From NCBI GenBank assembly GCA_022511285.1, contig JAFLRW010000036.1, positions 1 through 13,530 of the forward strand: a stretch of 13,530 nt of DNA, given 5' to 3'. A program made the position numbers and the translations under genes. Below, in pieces: positions 8,077 through 13,530 of this stretch (position 1 is its first letter; each line of letters opens with the position of its first letter). A model generated the notes under the pieces. It was not told the DNA's origin and did not search any database. It worked only from the letters and a program-made list of their open reading frames with translations. The DNA comes from Duncaniella sp. GTDB taxonomy: Bacteria > Bacteroidota > Bacteroidia > Bacteroidales > Muribaculaceae.

Positions 8077-8547
8077 TTAAAATGTGGAAGGAAAAGAGGC
8101 GGCCATTCGTTGGGCGGCAAGCTCTCGGTGCTGTTCGTCGGCATAAGAGGCAAAGGGGTGGATGGCGATTCCGCCGCGCGGAGTGAATATCCCTTTGACT
8201 TCAATGTATCTGGGGTCCATTAGAGCCACAAGGTCGTTGAGGATAATATTTACACAATCCTCGTGGAAGTCGCCATGATTCCGAAACGAAAAGAGATATA
8301 ACTTCAGACTCTTGCTCTCCACCATCTTCAGACGCGGGATATAGGAGATGATGATTTTCGCAAAATCAGGCTGTCCCGTCTTGGGACAGAGCGATGTGAA
8401 CTCGGGGCAAAGAAATGTCACAAGATACTCGCGCTCAGGATGTTTGTTGACAAATGTTTCCAATACCTCCGGCGCATATTGAGAGGGGTATTTGACACCG
8501 GTGTTGCCTAATAGTGTCACCCCGTTAAGTTCCTGGTCTGATCGCAT
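8077..8547 (-). CDS. queF: NADPH-dependent preQ0 reductase
   Basis: QueF reduces the nitrile of preQ0 to the amine of preQ1, the base then inserted into tRNA at wobble position 34. The 156-residue product is the short, single-domain (type I) form. It has the catalytic CPEFTSLCPKTGQPDF segment (47-62) with nucleophile Cys54 and acid Asp61. The substrate and NADPH segment is ESKSLKLYLFSFRNHGDFHED (77-97), containing the QueF signature. The start ATG at 8547 opens MRSDQELNGVTLLG and lies about 26 bases from a TAnnTTTG element. It is the first gene of the six-gene minus-strand block and stands 12 bases ahead of queC. Its product acts directly on that of QueC. Confidence 0.96.
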   Translation of the reverse strand: MRSDQELNGVTLLGNTGVKYPSQYAPEVLETFVNKHPEREYLVTFLCPEFTSLCPKTGQPDFAKIIISYIPRLKMVESKSLKLYLFSFRNHGDFHEDCVNIILNDLVALMDPRYIEVKGIFTPRGGIAIHPFASYADEQHRELAAQRMAASFPSTF

Positions 8548-8560
8548 AGAAATATTATAG

Positions 8561-8581
8561 CTATCTTTTCTGCAAAGATAG
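8561..8581. repeat. 8-bp inverted repeat at the queF promoter
   Basis: CTATCTTT at 8561-8568 is the perfect reverse complement of AAAGATAG at 8574-8581, with a 5-base gap. One arm covers most of the queF -7 element and the other covers the expected transcript start. It could be an operator or a small hairpin at the RNA 5' end, or an AT-rich coincidence. Confidence 0.5.
8573..8580 (-). promoter_or_regulatory. -7 element of the queF operon promoter
   Basis: TATCTTTG on the minus strand matches the Bacteroidetes -7 element TAnnTTTG and would start transcription about 20 bases before the queF ATG. No good TTTG box is seen 19-21 bases upstream, so the promoter may be weak or need an activator. 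The element overlaps an 8-bp inverted repeat (8561-8568 with 8574-8581). Confidence 0.5.
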
Positions 8582-8599
8582 TCATTTCTTTTATTAAAA

Positions 8600-8632
8600 T
8601 TTGGAGATTTAGGGGGAAAAACACTAAATTTG
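8600..8632 (+). promoter_or_regulatory. Promoter of the ferredoxin gene
   Basis: TTTG at 8600-8603 is followed after 21 bases by TAAATTTG at 8625-8632, a full match to the Bacteroidetes -33/-7 pair. The predicted transcript starts near 8639, giving an A/T-rich leader of about 50 bases that ends in CAACA directly before the ATG at 8691. Confidence 0.75.
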
Positions 8633-8690
8633 CAAAAACATTAGAGACAACTCATTTTTTCCAAAACAATTATTCAAAATTCTTTCAACA

Positions 8691-8861
8691 ATGGCATACG
8701 TTATTGAAGACACTTGCATCTCTTGCGGAGCTTGCGCTGAGGTTTGCCCCACCGAGTCTATCTCTGAAGGTGCTTCGCACTACGAGATCAACGCTGACAC
8801 TTGTATTGACTGCGGCGCTTGCGCTGAGACTTGCCCCACTGAGTCAATCCACCCCGCGTAA
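8691..8861 (+). CDS. 2[4Fe-4S] bacterial-type ferredoxin
   Basis: The 56-residue product is a clostridial-type electron carrier that works in the cytoplasm. It has two CxxCxxCxxxCP motifs: Cys9, 12, 15 and 19, and Cys38, 41, 44 and 48. Each set gives three ligands to one cubane and one to the other. The two halves are near-copies: residues 7-24 and 36-53 differ at only two of 18 positions, and the DNA matches at 44 of 54 bases with an 87-base offset. Acidic residues are plentiful, as is usual for these low-potential carriers. It has its own promoter and a strong terminator, so it is a one-gene unit, divergent from queF. Partners such as pyruvate:ferredoxin oxidoreductase or hydrogenases are not in the window. 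Confidence 0.95.
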   Translation: MAYVIEDTCISCGACAEVCPTESISEGASHYEINADTCIDCGACAETCPTESIHPA

Positions 8862-8871
8862 TCAAGGCGGC

Positions 8872-8891
8872 GTTTAAAACTCTTTTTAAAC
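8872..8891. repeat. AT-rich perfect hairpin after the ferredoxin gene
   Basis: GTTTAAAA (8872-8879) and TTTTAAAC (8884-8891) pair perfectly around the loop CTCT. It starts 10 bases after the ferredoxin stop codon and immediately precedes the GC-rich terminator. It may be part of a two-stage 3' end. Confidence 0.55.
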
Positions 8892-8892
8892 A

Positions 8893-8939
8893 CACGCGGC
8901 TCTCATTCCCGTTGAAGGGACGAGAGCCGTGATTTTTTT
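8893..8939 (+). terminator. Rho-independent terminator of the ferredoxin gene
   Basis: CGGCTCTC pairs with GAGAGCCG, with outer G-T and C-G pairs and an inner TCCC/GGGA stem, and seven T residues follow at 8933-8939. It lies about 30 bases downstream of the ferredoxin stop on the same strand. Confidence 0.85.
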
Positions 8940-8943
8940 GTGG

Positions 8944-8979
8944 GCAGCGGGTGCCTTCCTGACGGAGGGCACCCGCTGC
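8944..8979. repeat. 16-bp near-perfect GC-rich hairpin between convergent genes
   Basis: GCAGCGGGTGCC at 8944-8955 pairs with 8968-8979, and the inner TTCC/GGAG bases extend the stem to 16 bp, with one T-G wobble, around a TGAC tetraloop. It lies 24 bases past the end of the minus-strand beta-subunit gene. No T run follows on either strand, so it may be a transcript-stabilising or RNase-blocking 3' end for the mmd operon, rather than a classical terminator. Confidence 0.6.
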
Positions 8980-9003
8980 GAATAACGGTCTAATATGCTT
9001 AGG

Positions 9004-10161
9004 TTAAGCAAGGAATCCAAGGAGGACACCGGCGGCTACAGCCGAGCCGATGACACCGGCCACGTTGGGACCCATTGCGTGCATAAGCAGATAGTTGGAT
9101 GGATCGTATTCCAGACCGAGATTGTTGGAGATACGCGCTGACATAGGCACAGCCGAAACGCCGGCGTTGCCGATGAGGGGATTGATTTTCTTCGATTTAG
9201 GCAGGAAGAGATTAAACACCTTGACAAAGAGCACACCGCTTGATGAGGCTATGACAAAAGCCATGAAGCCGAGCAGGAAGATGCGGATTGTCTCAGAGGT
9301 GAGGAACTCCGATGCCTGAGTTGAAGCACCCACGGTCATGCCAAGCAGAATGGTGACGATGTCAGTGAGGGCATTGCTTGCGGTTTTGGCAAGACGGTTT
9401 GTGACACCGCACTCGCGCAGAAGGTTGCCGAAGAAGAGCATTCCGAGGAGGGGTATGCCCGAGGGAACCACGAAGCAGGTGAGAATCATACCGACGATTG
9501 GGAAGATAATCTTCTCGTCTTGGGACACGGCACGAGCCGGTTTCATCTTTATGAGGCGCTCGTTTTTAGTGGTGAAAAGTCGCATCAGCGGTGGCTGAAT
9601 CACCGGGACGAGGGCCATATAAGAGTAGGCTGACACGGCAATGGCACCCATAAGATTGGGGGCAAGTTTGGAGGAGAGGAAGATTGCCGTGGGACCGTCG
9701 GCACCGCCGATGATGGCGATGGCACCGGCCTGGTCGGGGGCAAAGCCAAGCAATAGGGCTACCATATAAGCACCGAAGATGCCAAACTGGGCAGCCGCAC
9801 CGATGAGCATCAATTTGGGATTGGCGATGAGGGCTGAAAAGTCGGTCATCGCACCGATGCCGAGGAAGATAAGCGGGGGATACCATCCGGCGCTCACACC
9901 GTTATAGAGGATGTTAAGTACGGAGCCCTCCTCGTAGATGCCAATTTCCAGTCCGGCAGTGGTGTTGAACGGGATGTTGCCAATAAGGATGCCAAAACCG
10001 ATGGGGACGAGGAGCATCGGCTCAAAATTCTTCTTAATGGCAAGCCAAATGAAGAAGAGTCCCACGACGAGCATAACGAGATGCTCCCAGGTGGCGTTGT
10101 AGAAGCCGGTGAGGTGCCAGAACTCCTGAAGGTTCTTAAATATGAAGTCGCTGAAAGTCAT
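9004..10161 (-). CDS. mmdB: Sodium-pumping decarboxylase beta subunit
   Basis: This inner-membrane subunit transfers CO2 off carboxybiotin and couples that step to Na+ export (OadB/GcdB/MmdB family). The 385-residue product is highly hydrophobic, with roughly ten membrane segments, and has normal family length. Key signatures are GGADGPTAIF (152-161), with Asp155 matching the essential Na+/proton-site aspartate of OadB; NPLIGNAGVSAVPMSAR (327-343); and MHAMGPNVAGVIGSAVAAG (360-378). It is the last gene of the operon, 27 bases after the biotin carrier gene. I call it the methylmalonyl-CoA form from the neighbouring MmdA-type carboxyltransferase and epimerase; sequence alone would also fit the oxaloacetate form (oadB). 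Confidence 0.92.
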   Translation of the reverse strand: MTFSDFIFKNLQEFWHLTGFYNATWEHLVMLVVGLFFIWLAIKKNFEPMLLVPIGFGILIGNIPFNTTAGLEIGIYEEGSVLNILYNGVSAGWYPPLIFLGIGAMTDFSALIANPKLMLIGAAAQFGIFGAYMVALLLGFAPDQAGAIAIIGGADGPTAIFLSSKLAPNLMGAIAVSAYSYMALVPVIQPPLMRLFTTKNERLIKMKPARAVSQDEKIIFPIVGMILTCFVVPSGIPLLGMLFFGNLLRECGVTNRLAKTASNALTDIVTILLGMTVGASTQASEFLTSETIRIFLLGFMAFVIASSSGVLFVKVFNLFLPKSKKINPLIGNAGVSAVPMSARISNNLGLEYDPSNYLLMHAMGPNVAGVIGSAVAAGVLLGFLA

Positions 10162-10188
10162 TGCGTAGAGAGTGCTATTGACGGTTGA

Positions 10189-10623
10189 TTATTCGAGAGT
10201 GATGAGCACGGCGCCGTCGAGCACGGAGTCGCCCACAGAGACAGAGATAGAGGTTACTTTTCCATCCTGTCCGGCGTGGATGGCATTTTCCATCTTCATG
10301 GCTTCGAGCACGAGCACAGTGTCAGATGCTTTGACGGAGTCGCCCACCTTGACAGGAATGCCAACTACAACGCCGGGGAGCGGAGCCTTAACCTGATAGC
10401 CGGCTGTAGCCACCTGAGGCTTGGCAATAACTTTTGCGCCGGTGTCGGTGCGAGGGGCTGCCGAGGGACGTGGCTTCTGCACAATGGTGATCGGTTTTTC
10501 AGCCTTTTCAAGTTCAACCTTGTAGGGCATTCCGTTAACTTCGACCTTGGCGATGTTGCTTTCAATGTCGCCCACCTTCACCGTGTAGAGGTTGCCGTTA
10601 ATGCGATATTTATATTCTTTCAT
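10189..10623 (-). CDS. mmdC: Biotin carboxyl carrier protein of the decarboxylase
   Basis: This 144-residue cytoplasmic carrier moves the carboxyl group from the carboxyltransferase to the membrane pump. The C-terminal biotinyl domain (about 76-144) contains VLEAMKMEN, with Lys110 as the biotin attachment site, and ends in the usual VLITLE. The N-terminal part, MKEYKYRINGNLYTVKVGDI, is an N-terminal domain found in Bacteroidetes homologues. A short linker rich in Pro, Ala and Lys (50-75) joins the two and is much shorter than in many Veillonella-type carriers. The frame is open to an ATG at 10686, inside the previous gene, but the ATG at 10623 gives the family's usual start. The gene lies between the OadG-like and beta-subunit genes. 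A biotin ligase is not in the window. Confidence 0.92.
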   Translation of the reverse strand: MKEYKYRINGNLYTVKVGDIESNIAKVEVNGMPYKVELEKAEKPITIVQKPRPSAAPRTDTGAKVIAKPQVATAGYQVKAPLPGVVVGIPVKVGDSVKASDTVLVLEAMKMENAIHAGQDGKVTSISVSVGDSVLDGAVLITLE

Positions 10624-10682
10624 CTTTTGATTGAAATCTAAGAGTGAGTGTGATGATGATGAAATGGATAGTGGGAGCTTAC

Positions 10683-11648
10683 TCAAAGTTTAGGGAGTTC
10701 GCGCATAGAGTAGATTTTCGAGCTCCAGGGCGAGTATGCTCGGCGCACCTTGTTGATGGTGAGCACAGTGGTCTCGCGGTCATGGGCTTCGAGATGGTCA
10801 CGCAGGGCCATAGCAATGGCGGCAATCACCTCGCCTGAGTCTTGTTCGCGGGCGTGGTCGGTGTCGGCGTGGTCAGTGTCGGCAATAGCCTTCATCTTGC
10901 GGCGGCGTGAGACACTCTCGCCTATCTTGTTGAGAATCAGGAAGCAGACGGCGAGCACGAGCAATGCCGCAAATACAATGCACATTGCCATAATGGCCAT
11001 ACCTACACCATTCTTATCCTGCTCGGCAAACATATCCACTTTGGAATTGGTGCTGCGGATTACGTTGTTGCTCGAGGGAGTGATGTATTTTTGGTCGGAA
11101 CCGTCGCGTATCTCCCAGGCTTCAGCATTGCCGGTGCCTCCGAGACCGTCCTGCTTGCGGGCATACGACTGTCCGGGGAGAAGCTCGGCGGGGACTACAA
11201 TCTCGTCGATTAGAGTCTTGCCGTCGGCATCGAAAATGGCAATGTAGTTGTCGCGGCCCGGCGTGAAGGTGAAGTTGGTGTGGAAAGTCCCCTTGTTGGG
11301 CTCGCCATCAGCCCAGAAGAGCACGTGCTGGCGAGTGGGAATTTCGGTGTTCACGTCGCCAAGGGGCACGGGATACATCGTGGGGTTTGTAGAATCGTTT
11401 GTGAGGTAGACACTCGAAATTTCAAGCGGACCGAAAGTGGAGTTGAATAGCTCCACCCAAGCCTGATAGCGGCCGAAATCGTCGACAACACTTGTCGAGT
11501 CGTTGGCTATCATCACCTCGTTGATTCTCAGCCCTCTACGGCCTTGAGCCGAAAGCAATCCGAAGCCTGCGGCGAGAGCTATGAAGAGGACTATGATGCG
11601 GTGATGTTTCAGTTGCATATTCTGTGTGAGAAACAATGTAAAGTTCAT
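10683..11648 (-). CDS. Lamin-tail-domain / OadG-like gamma subunit fusion
   Basis: The 321-residue product has a signal-like hydrophobic segment (about 17-34, ending LLSAQG) and then an extracytoplasmic lamin-tail-like domain (about 38-190), with LRINEVMIAND, WVELFNSTFGPLEIS and SVYLTND. A membrane helix follows at 214-240 and then a basic cytoplasmic stretch. The C-terminus (272-318), with EVIAAIAMALRDHL, TVLTINKVRRAYSPWSSKIY, resembles OadG-type gamma subunits, which tether the carboxyltransferase to the beta subunit. Compared with a usual OadG of about 80-120 residues, the whole N-terminal two-thirds is extra. The ATG at 11648 overlaps the mmdA stop by one base (TGATG); the in-frame ATG at 11618 would give a more classical signal peptide (MQLKHHRIIVLF) and is a real alternative. 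A 15-bp tandem repeat lies in the cytoplasmic linker. Confidence 0.8.
   Translation of the reverse strand: MNFTLFLTQNMQLKHHRIIVLFIALAAGFGLLSAQGRRGLRINEVMIANDSTSVVDDFGRYQAWVELFNSTFGPLEISSVYLTNDSTNPTMYPVPLGDVNTEIPTRQHVLFWADGEPNKGTFHTNFTFTPGRDNYIAIFDADGKTLIDEIVVPAELLPGQSYARKQDGLGGTGNAEAWEIRDGSDQKYITPSSNNVIRSTNSKVDMFAEQDKNGVGMAIMAMCIVFAALLVLAVCFLILNKIGESVSRRRKMKAIADTDHADTDHAREQDSGEVIAAIAMALRDHLEAHDRETTVLTINKVRRAYSPWSSKIYSMRELPKL
10851..10880. repeat. 15-bp tandem duplication in the OadG-like gene
   Basis: Bases 10851-10865 and 10866-10880 are copies with one difference. In the minus-strand gene they encode ADTDH twice (residues 256-265), in the charged linker just past the membrane helix. The frame is kept. 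Confidence 0.85.
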
Positions 11649-13201
11649 CAGAGAGGAATGTTGCCGTGTTTTTTTGCGGGGTTCAGCACCTTCTTTGTGG
11701 CGAGCTGCTGGAGGGCGCGGATTACACGGAAACGGGTGTTGCGCGGCTCGATAACGTCGTCGATATACCCGTAGCGCGCGGCGTTGTAGGGGTTGCAGAA
11801 GAGTTTGTTGTATTCTTCCTCCTTCTCGGCCAGCACCTTGGCGGGGTCTTCGGCTGCTTTAGCTTCTTTGGCATAGAGCACCTCGACGGCACCGGCGCCG
11901 CCCATTACGGCGATTTCGGCGGTAGGCCAAGCGTAGTTCATATCGCCGCGAAGCTGCTTGCAGGACATCACAATGTGCGAGCCGCCATAGCTCTTGCGCA
12001 GGGTGACGGTGACCTTGGGCACTGTGGCCTCACCGTAGGCATAAAGCAGCTTGGCGCCGTGCAGAATCACACCGTTATATTCCTGGCCTGTGCCCGGAAG
12101 GAATCCGGGTACGTCGACGAGGGTGACGAGGGGGATGTTGAAGGCGTCGCAGAAGCGCACGAAGCGGGCTGCCTTGCGCGATGCGTTGCTGTCGAGCACG
12201 CCGGCAAGGTATTTGGGCTGGTTGGCCACGATTCCCACGGCCTGGCCATTGAATCGGGCAAAGCCGATGATGATGTTTTTGGCGTAGTCGCGCTGAATTT
12301 CAAGGAATTCGCCGTTGTCGATGATTGCACCAATCACTTCATACATGTCGTAGGGGCGGTTGGCAGAATCGGGGATAATCTCATTGAGAGAGTCCTCGAG
12401 GCGATCTATGGGGTCGTTACACTCCATCAACGGGGGCTCTTCAAGATTGTTCTGAGGAATGTAGCTGAACAGCTTGCGGATGATGGCAAGAGTTTCTTCA
12501 CCGTCTTCAGCGGCAAAGTGGGCCACACCGCTCTTCTGCGAGTGGACAGCAGCGCCACCGAGAGCTTCCTGTGTCACATCCTCGCCGGTCACGGTCTTCA
12601 CCACCTTGGGTCCGGTCAGGAACATATATGAAATTCCCTTGGTCATAATGGTGAAGTCGGTCAGAGCGGGCGAGTAGACAGCGCCTCCTGCGCAGGGCCC
12701 AAGGATGGCTGAAATTTGAGGAATCACACCGGAGGCAAGGATATTGCGCTGGAAAATCTCGGCATAGCCTGCGAGGGCGTTGATACCCTCCTGGATGCGG
12801 GCACCGCCGGAGTCGTTGAGGCCTATGACGGGTGCGCCCATCTTCATTGCCATATCCATTATCTTGCAAATCTTGAGGGCCATTGTCTCTGATAGCGAGC
12901 CGCCGAAGACGGTGAAGTCCTGGGCAAACACATAGACGAGGCGACCTTCGATGGTTCCGTAGCCGGTCACCACACCGTCGCCAAGATAGCTTTTCTTTTC
13001 TTGTCCGAAATTATAGCAGCGATGGCGCACGAACATATCAATTTCTTCAAACGACCCCTCGTCGAGGAGCTGGGCAATACGCTCGCGGGCAGTGTATTTG
13101 CCGCGCTCGTGCTGTTTCTGGATGGCCTTCTCGCCGCCGCCCAGACGAGCCTCTTCGCGCAGGGCGATGAGCTCTTTTACTTTTTCAAGCTGGGTACTCA
13201 T
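11648..13201 (-). CDS. mmdA: Methylmalonyl-CoA decarboxylase alpha subunit (carboxyltransferase)
   Basis: This cytoplasmic subunit moves the carboxyl group of (S)-methylmalonyl-CoA to biotin on the carrier protein, releasing propionyl-CoA. The 517-residue product has normal length and the two crotonase-like halves of the acyl-CoA carboxyltransferase family. In the N-half are NDSGGARIQEG (129-139) and GPCAGGAVYSPAL (168-180), which shape the first oxyanion hole. In the C-half are DVPGFLPGTGQEYNGVILHG (363-382), YGGSHIVMS (405-413) and MGGAGAVEVLYAKE (433-446). The sequence is also close to propionyl-CoA carboxylase beta chains. The adjacent epimerase, biotin carrier, gamma-like and Na+-pump beta genes, and the absence of a biotin carboxylase, argue for a decarboxylase. 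It starts 48 bases after the epimerase stop, and its stop overlaps the next start by one base. Confidence 0.93.
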   Translation of the reverse strand: MSTQLEKVKELIALREEARLGGGEKAIQKQHERGKYTARERIAQLLDEGSFEEIDMFVRHRCYNFGQEKKSYLGDGVVTGYGTIEGRLVYVFAQDFTVFGGSLSETMALKICKIMDMAMKMGAPVIGLNDSGGARIQEGINALAGYAEIFQRNILASGVIPQISAILGPCAGGAVYSPALTDFTIMTKGISYMFLTGPKVVKTVTGEDVTQEALGGAAVHSQKSGVAHFAAEDGEETLAIIRKLFSYIPQNNLEEPPLMECNDPIDRLEDSLNEIIPDSANRPYDMYEVIGAIIDNGEFLEIQRDYAKNIIIGFARFNGQAVGIVANQPKYLAGVLDSNASRKAARFVRFCDAFNIPLVTLVDVPGFLPGTGQEYNGVILHGAKLLYAYGEATVPKVTVTLRKSYGGSHIVMSCKQLRGDMNYAWPTAEIAVMGGAGAVEVLYAKEAKAAEDPAKVLAEKEEEYNKLFCNPYNAARYGYIDDVIEPRNTRFRVIRALQQLATKKVLNPAKKHGNIPL

Positions 13202-13249
13202 TTATAAGGTGTGAGTGAGTTGTAATAAAAGGGTGGTGGGTTTTTGGAA

Positions 13250-13530
13250 TTACTTGTTGGGGTCCTCGCAGAGTTCAATGAGAGTGCCGCAAGACGATTT
13301 GGGATGGAGGAAGGCGATGTTGAGCCCTTCGGCACCCTTGCGGGGGGTCTTGTCGATGAGGGCACACCCCTTGTCAGAGACTTCAGCAAGAGCGTTGGCC
13401 ACACCGTCCTCAATGGCGAGAGCGATATGCTGGATACCGCCGCGACCGCCATTTTTTTCAATAAATTTGCTGATGGCGCTTTCGGGAGCGGTGCCTTCAA
13501 GGAGTTCGATTTTGGTTTGACCGACTTTGA
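13250..13530 (-). CDS. mce: Methylmalonyl-CoA epimerase (partial, N-terminus outside window)
   Basis: The window holds the last 92 residues; the start lies beyond base 13530. The enzyme interconverts (R)- and (S)-methylmalonyl-CoA. It supplies the (S) form to the decarboxylase from the (R) product of methylmalonyl-CoA mutase in the succinate-to-propionate pathway. The glyoxalase-fold (VOC) landmarks are KIELLEGTAPES, GIQHIALAIED (the His is a metal ligand in this family), and the final SSCGTLIELCED with its metal-ligand Glu. Homologues are about 130-140 residues, so about 40 are missing. It is the first gene of the mmd operon seen here. The promoter, and any mutase genes, are outside the window. 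Confidence 0.93.
   Translation of the reverse strand, partial: KVGQTKIELLEGTAPESAISKFIEKNGGRGGIQHIALAIEDGVANALAEVSDKGCALIDKTPRKGAEGLNIAFLHPKSSCGTLIELCEDPNK

Noticed and set aside
7408..8223. A 271-codon open frame on the plus strand opposite queC and queF
   Set aside because: It lies wholly antisense to two confidently identified genes, has no recognisable motif, and is explained by the high GC at third codon positions, which removes stop codons from the opposite strand.
8548..8690. Possible preQ1 riboswitch ahead of queF
   Set aside because: The -7 element leaves a leader of about 20 bases, and I see no aptamer-like stem followed by an A-rich pseudoknot tail before the start codon.
11666..12631. 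A 321-codon open frame on the plus strand opposite mmdA
   Set aside because: It is antisense to the conserved body of the carboxyltransferase, its translation is Gly/His/Val-rich without domain features, and no promoter lies before it.
13198..13500. A 100-codon minus-strand frame near the right edge
   Set aside because: Another frame of the same strand encodes the unmistakable methylmalonyl-CoA epimerase C-terminus, so this frame is its shadow.

Overview
The window looks like a chromosomal segment of a Bacteroidales bacterium, most likely a Muribaculaceae-type gut commensal. Three things point there: four promoter-like sites with the Bacteroidetes -7 hexamer form TAnnTTTG, three of them with a TTG-containing -33 box 20-21 bases upstream; a type IX secretion (T9SS) C-terminal tail at the left edge; and a succinate-to-propionate sodium-pump operon of Bacteroidales layout. 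Family-level placement is inference.

Left edge (1-1216): the last 25 codons of a T9SS-exported protein and its hairpin terminator, then tRNA-Arg(ACG) on the minus strand with its own promoter and terminator, then a divergently transcribed outer-membrane beta-barrel gene on the plus strand. Minus-strand block A (1238-8547) is six tightly packed genes that read like one transcript: queF, queC (preQ0 to preQ1 chemistry for queuosine), a membrane-anchored M15-peptidase-like protein, a very large AsmA-like periplasmic protein, a HAD phosphatase and aroB (shikimate pathway). Four of the five junctions overlap or are no more than 12 bases apart. 

The divergent intergenic region (8548-8690) carries promoters for block A and for a tiny 2[4Fe-4S] ferredoxin gene on the plus strand (8691-8861, 56 aa). 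Between that gene and the convergent neighbour lie three successive hairpins (8872-8979). Minus-strand block B (9004 to the right edge) is the methylmalonyl-CoA decarboxylation operon: methylmalonyl-CoA epimerase (partial), carboxyltransferase MmdA, a lamin-tail-domain/OadG gamma-subunit fusion, a biotin carrier protein and the sodium-pumping beta subunit. Together they convert methylmalonyl-CoA to propionyl-CoA and CO2 while exporting Na+.

Most of the window is recognisable housekeeping and fermentation metabolism. I found no CRISPR array, insertion sequence, phage or defence system. The most unusual items are the lamin-tail domain on the OadG-like subunit, the M15-like protein that keeps three metal-ligand positions but not the Glu of the VanX motif, and the mixed tRNA-modification/envelope/shikimate operon.
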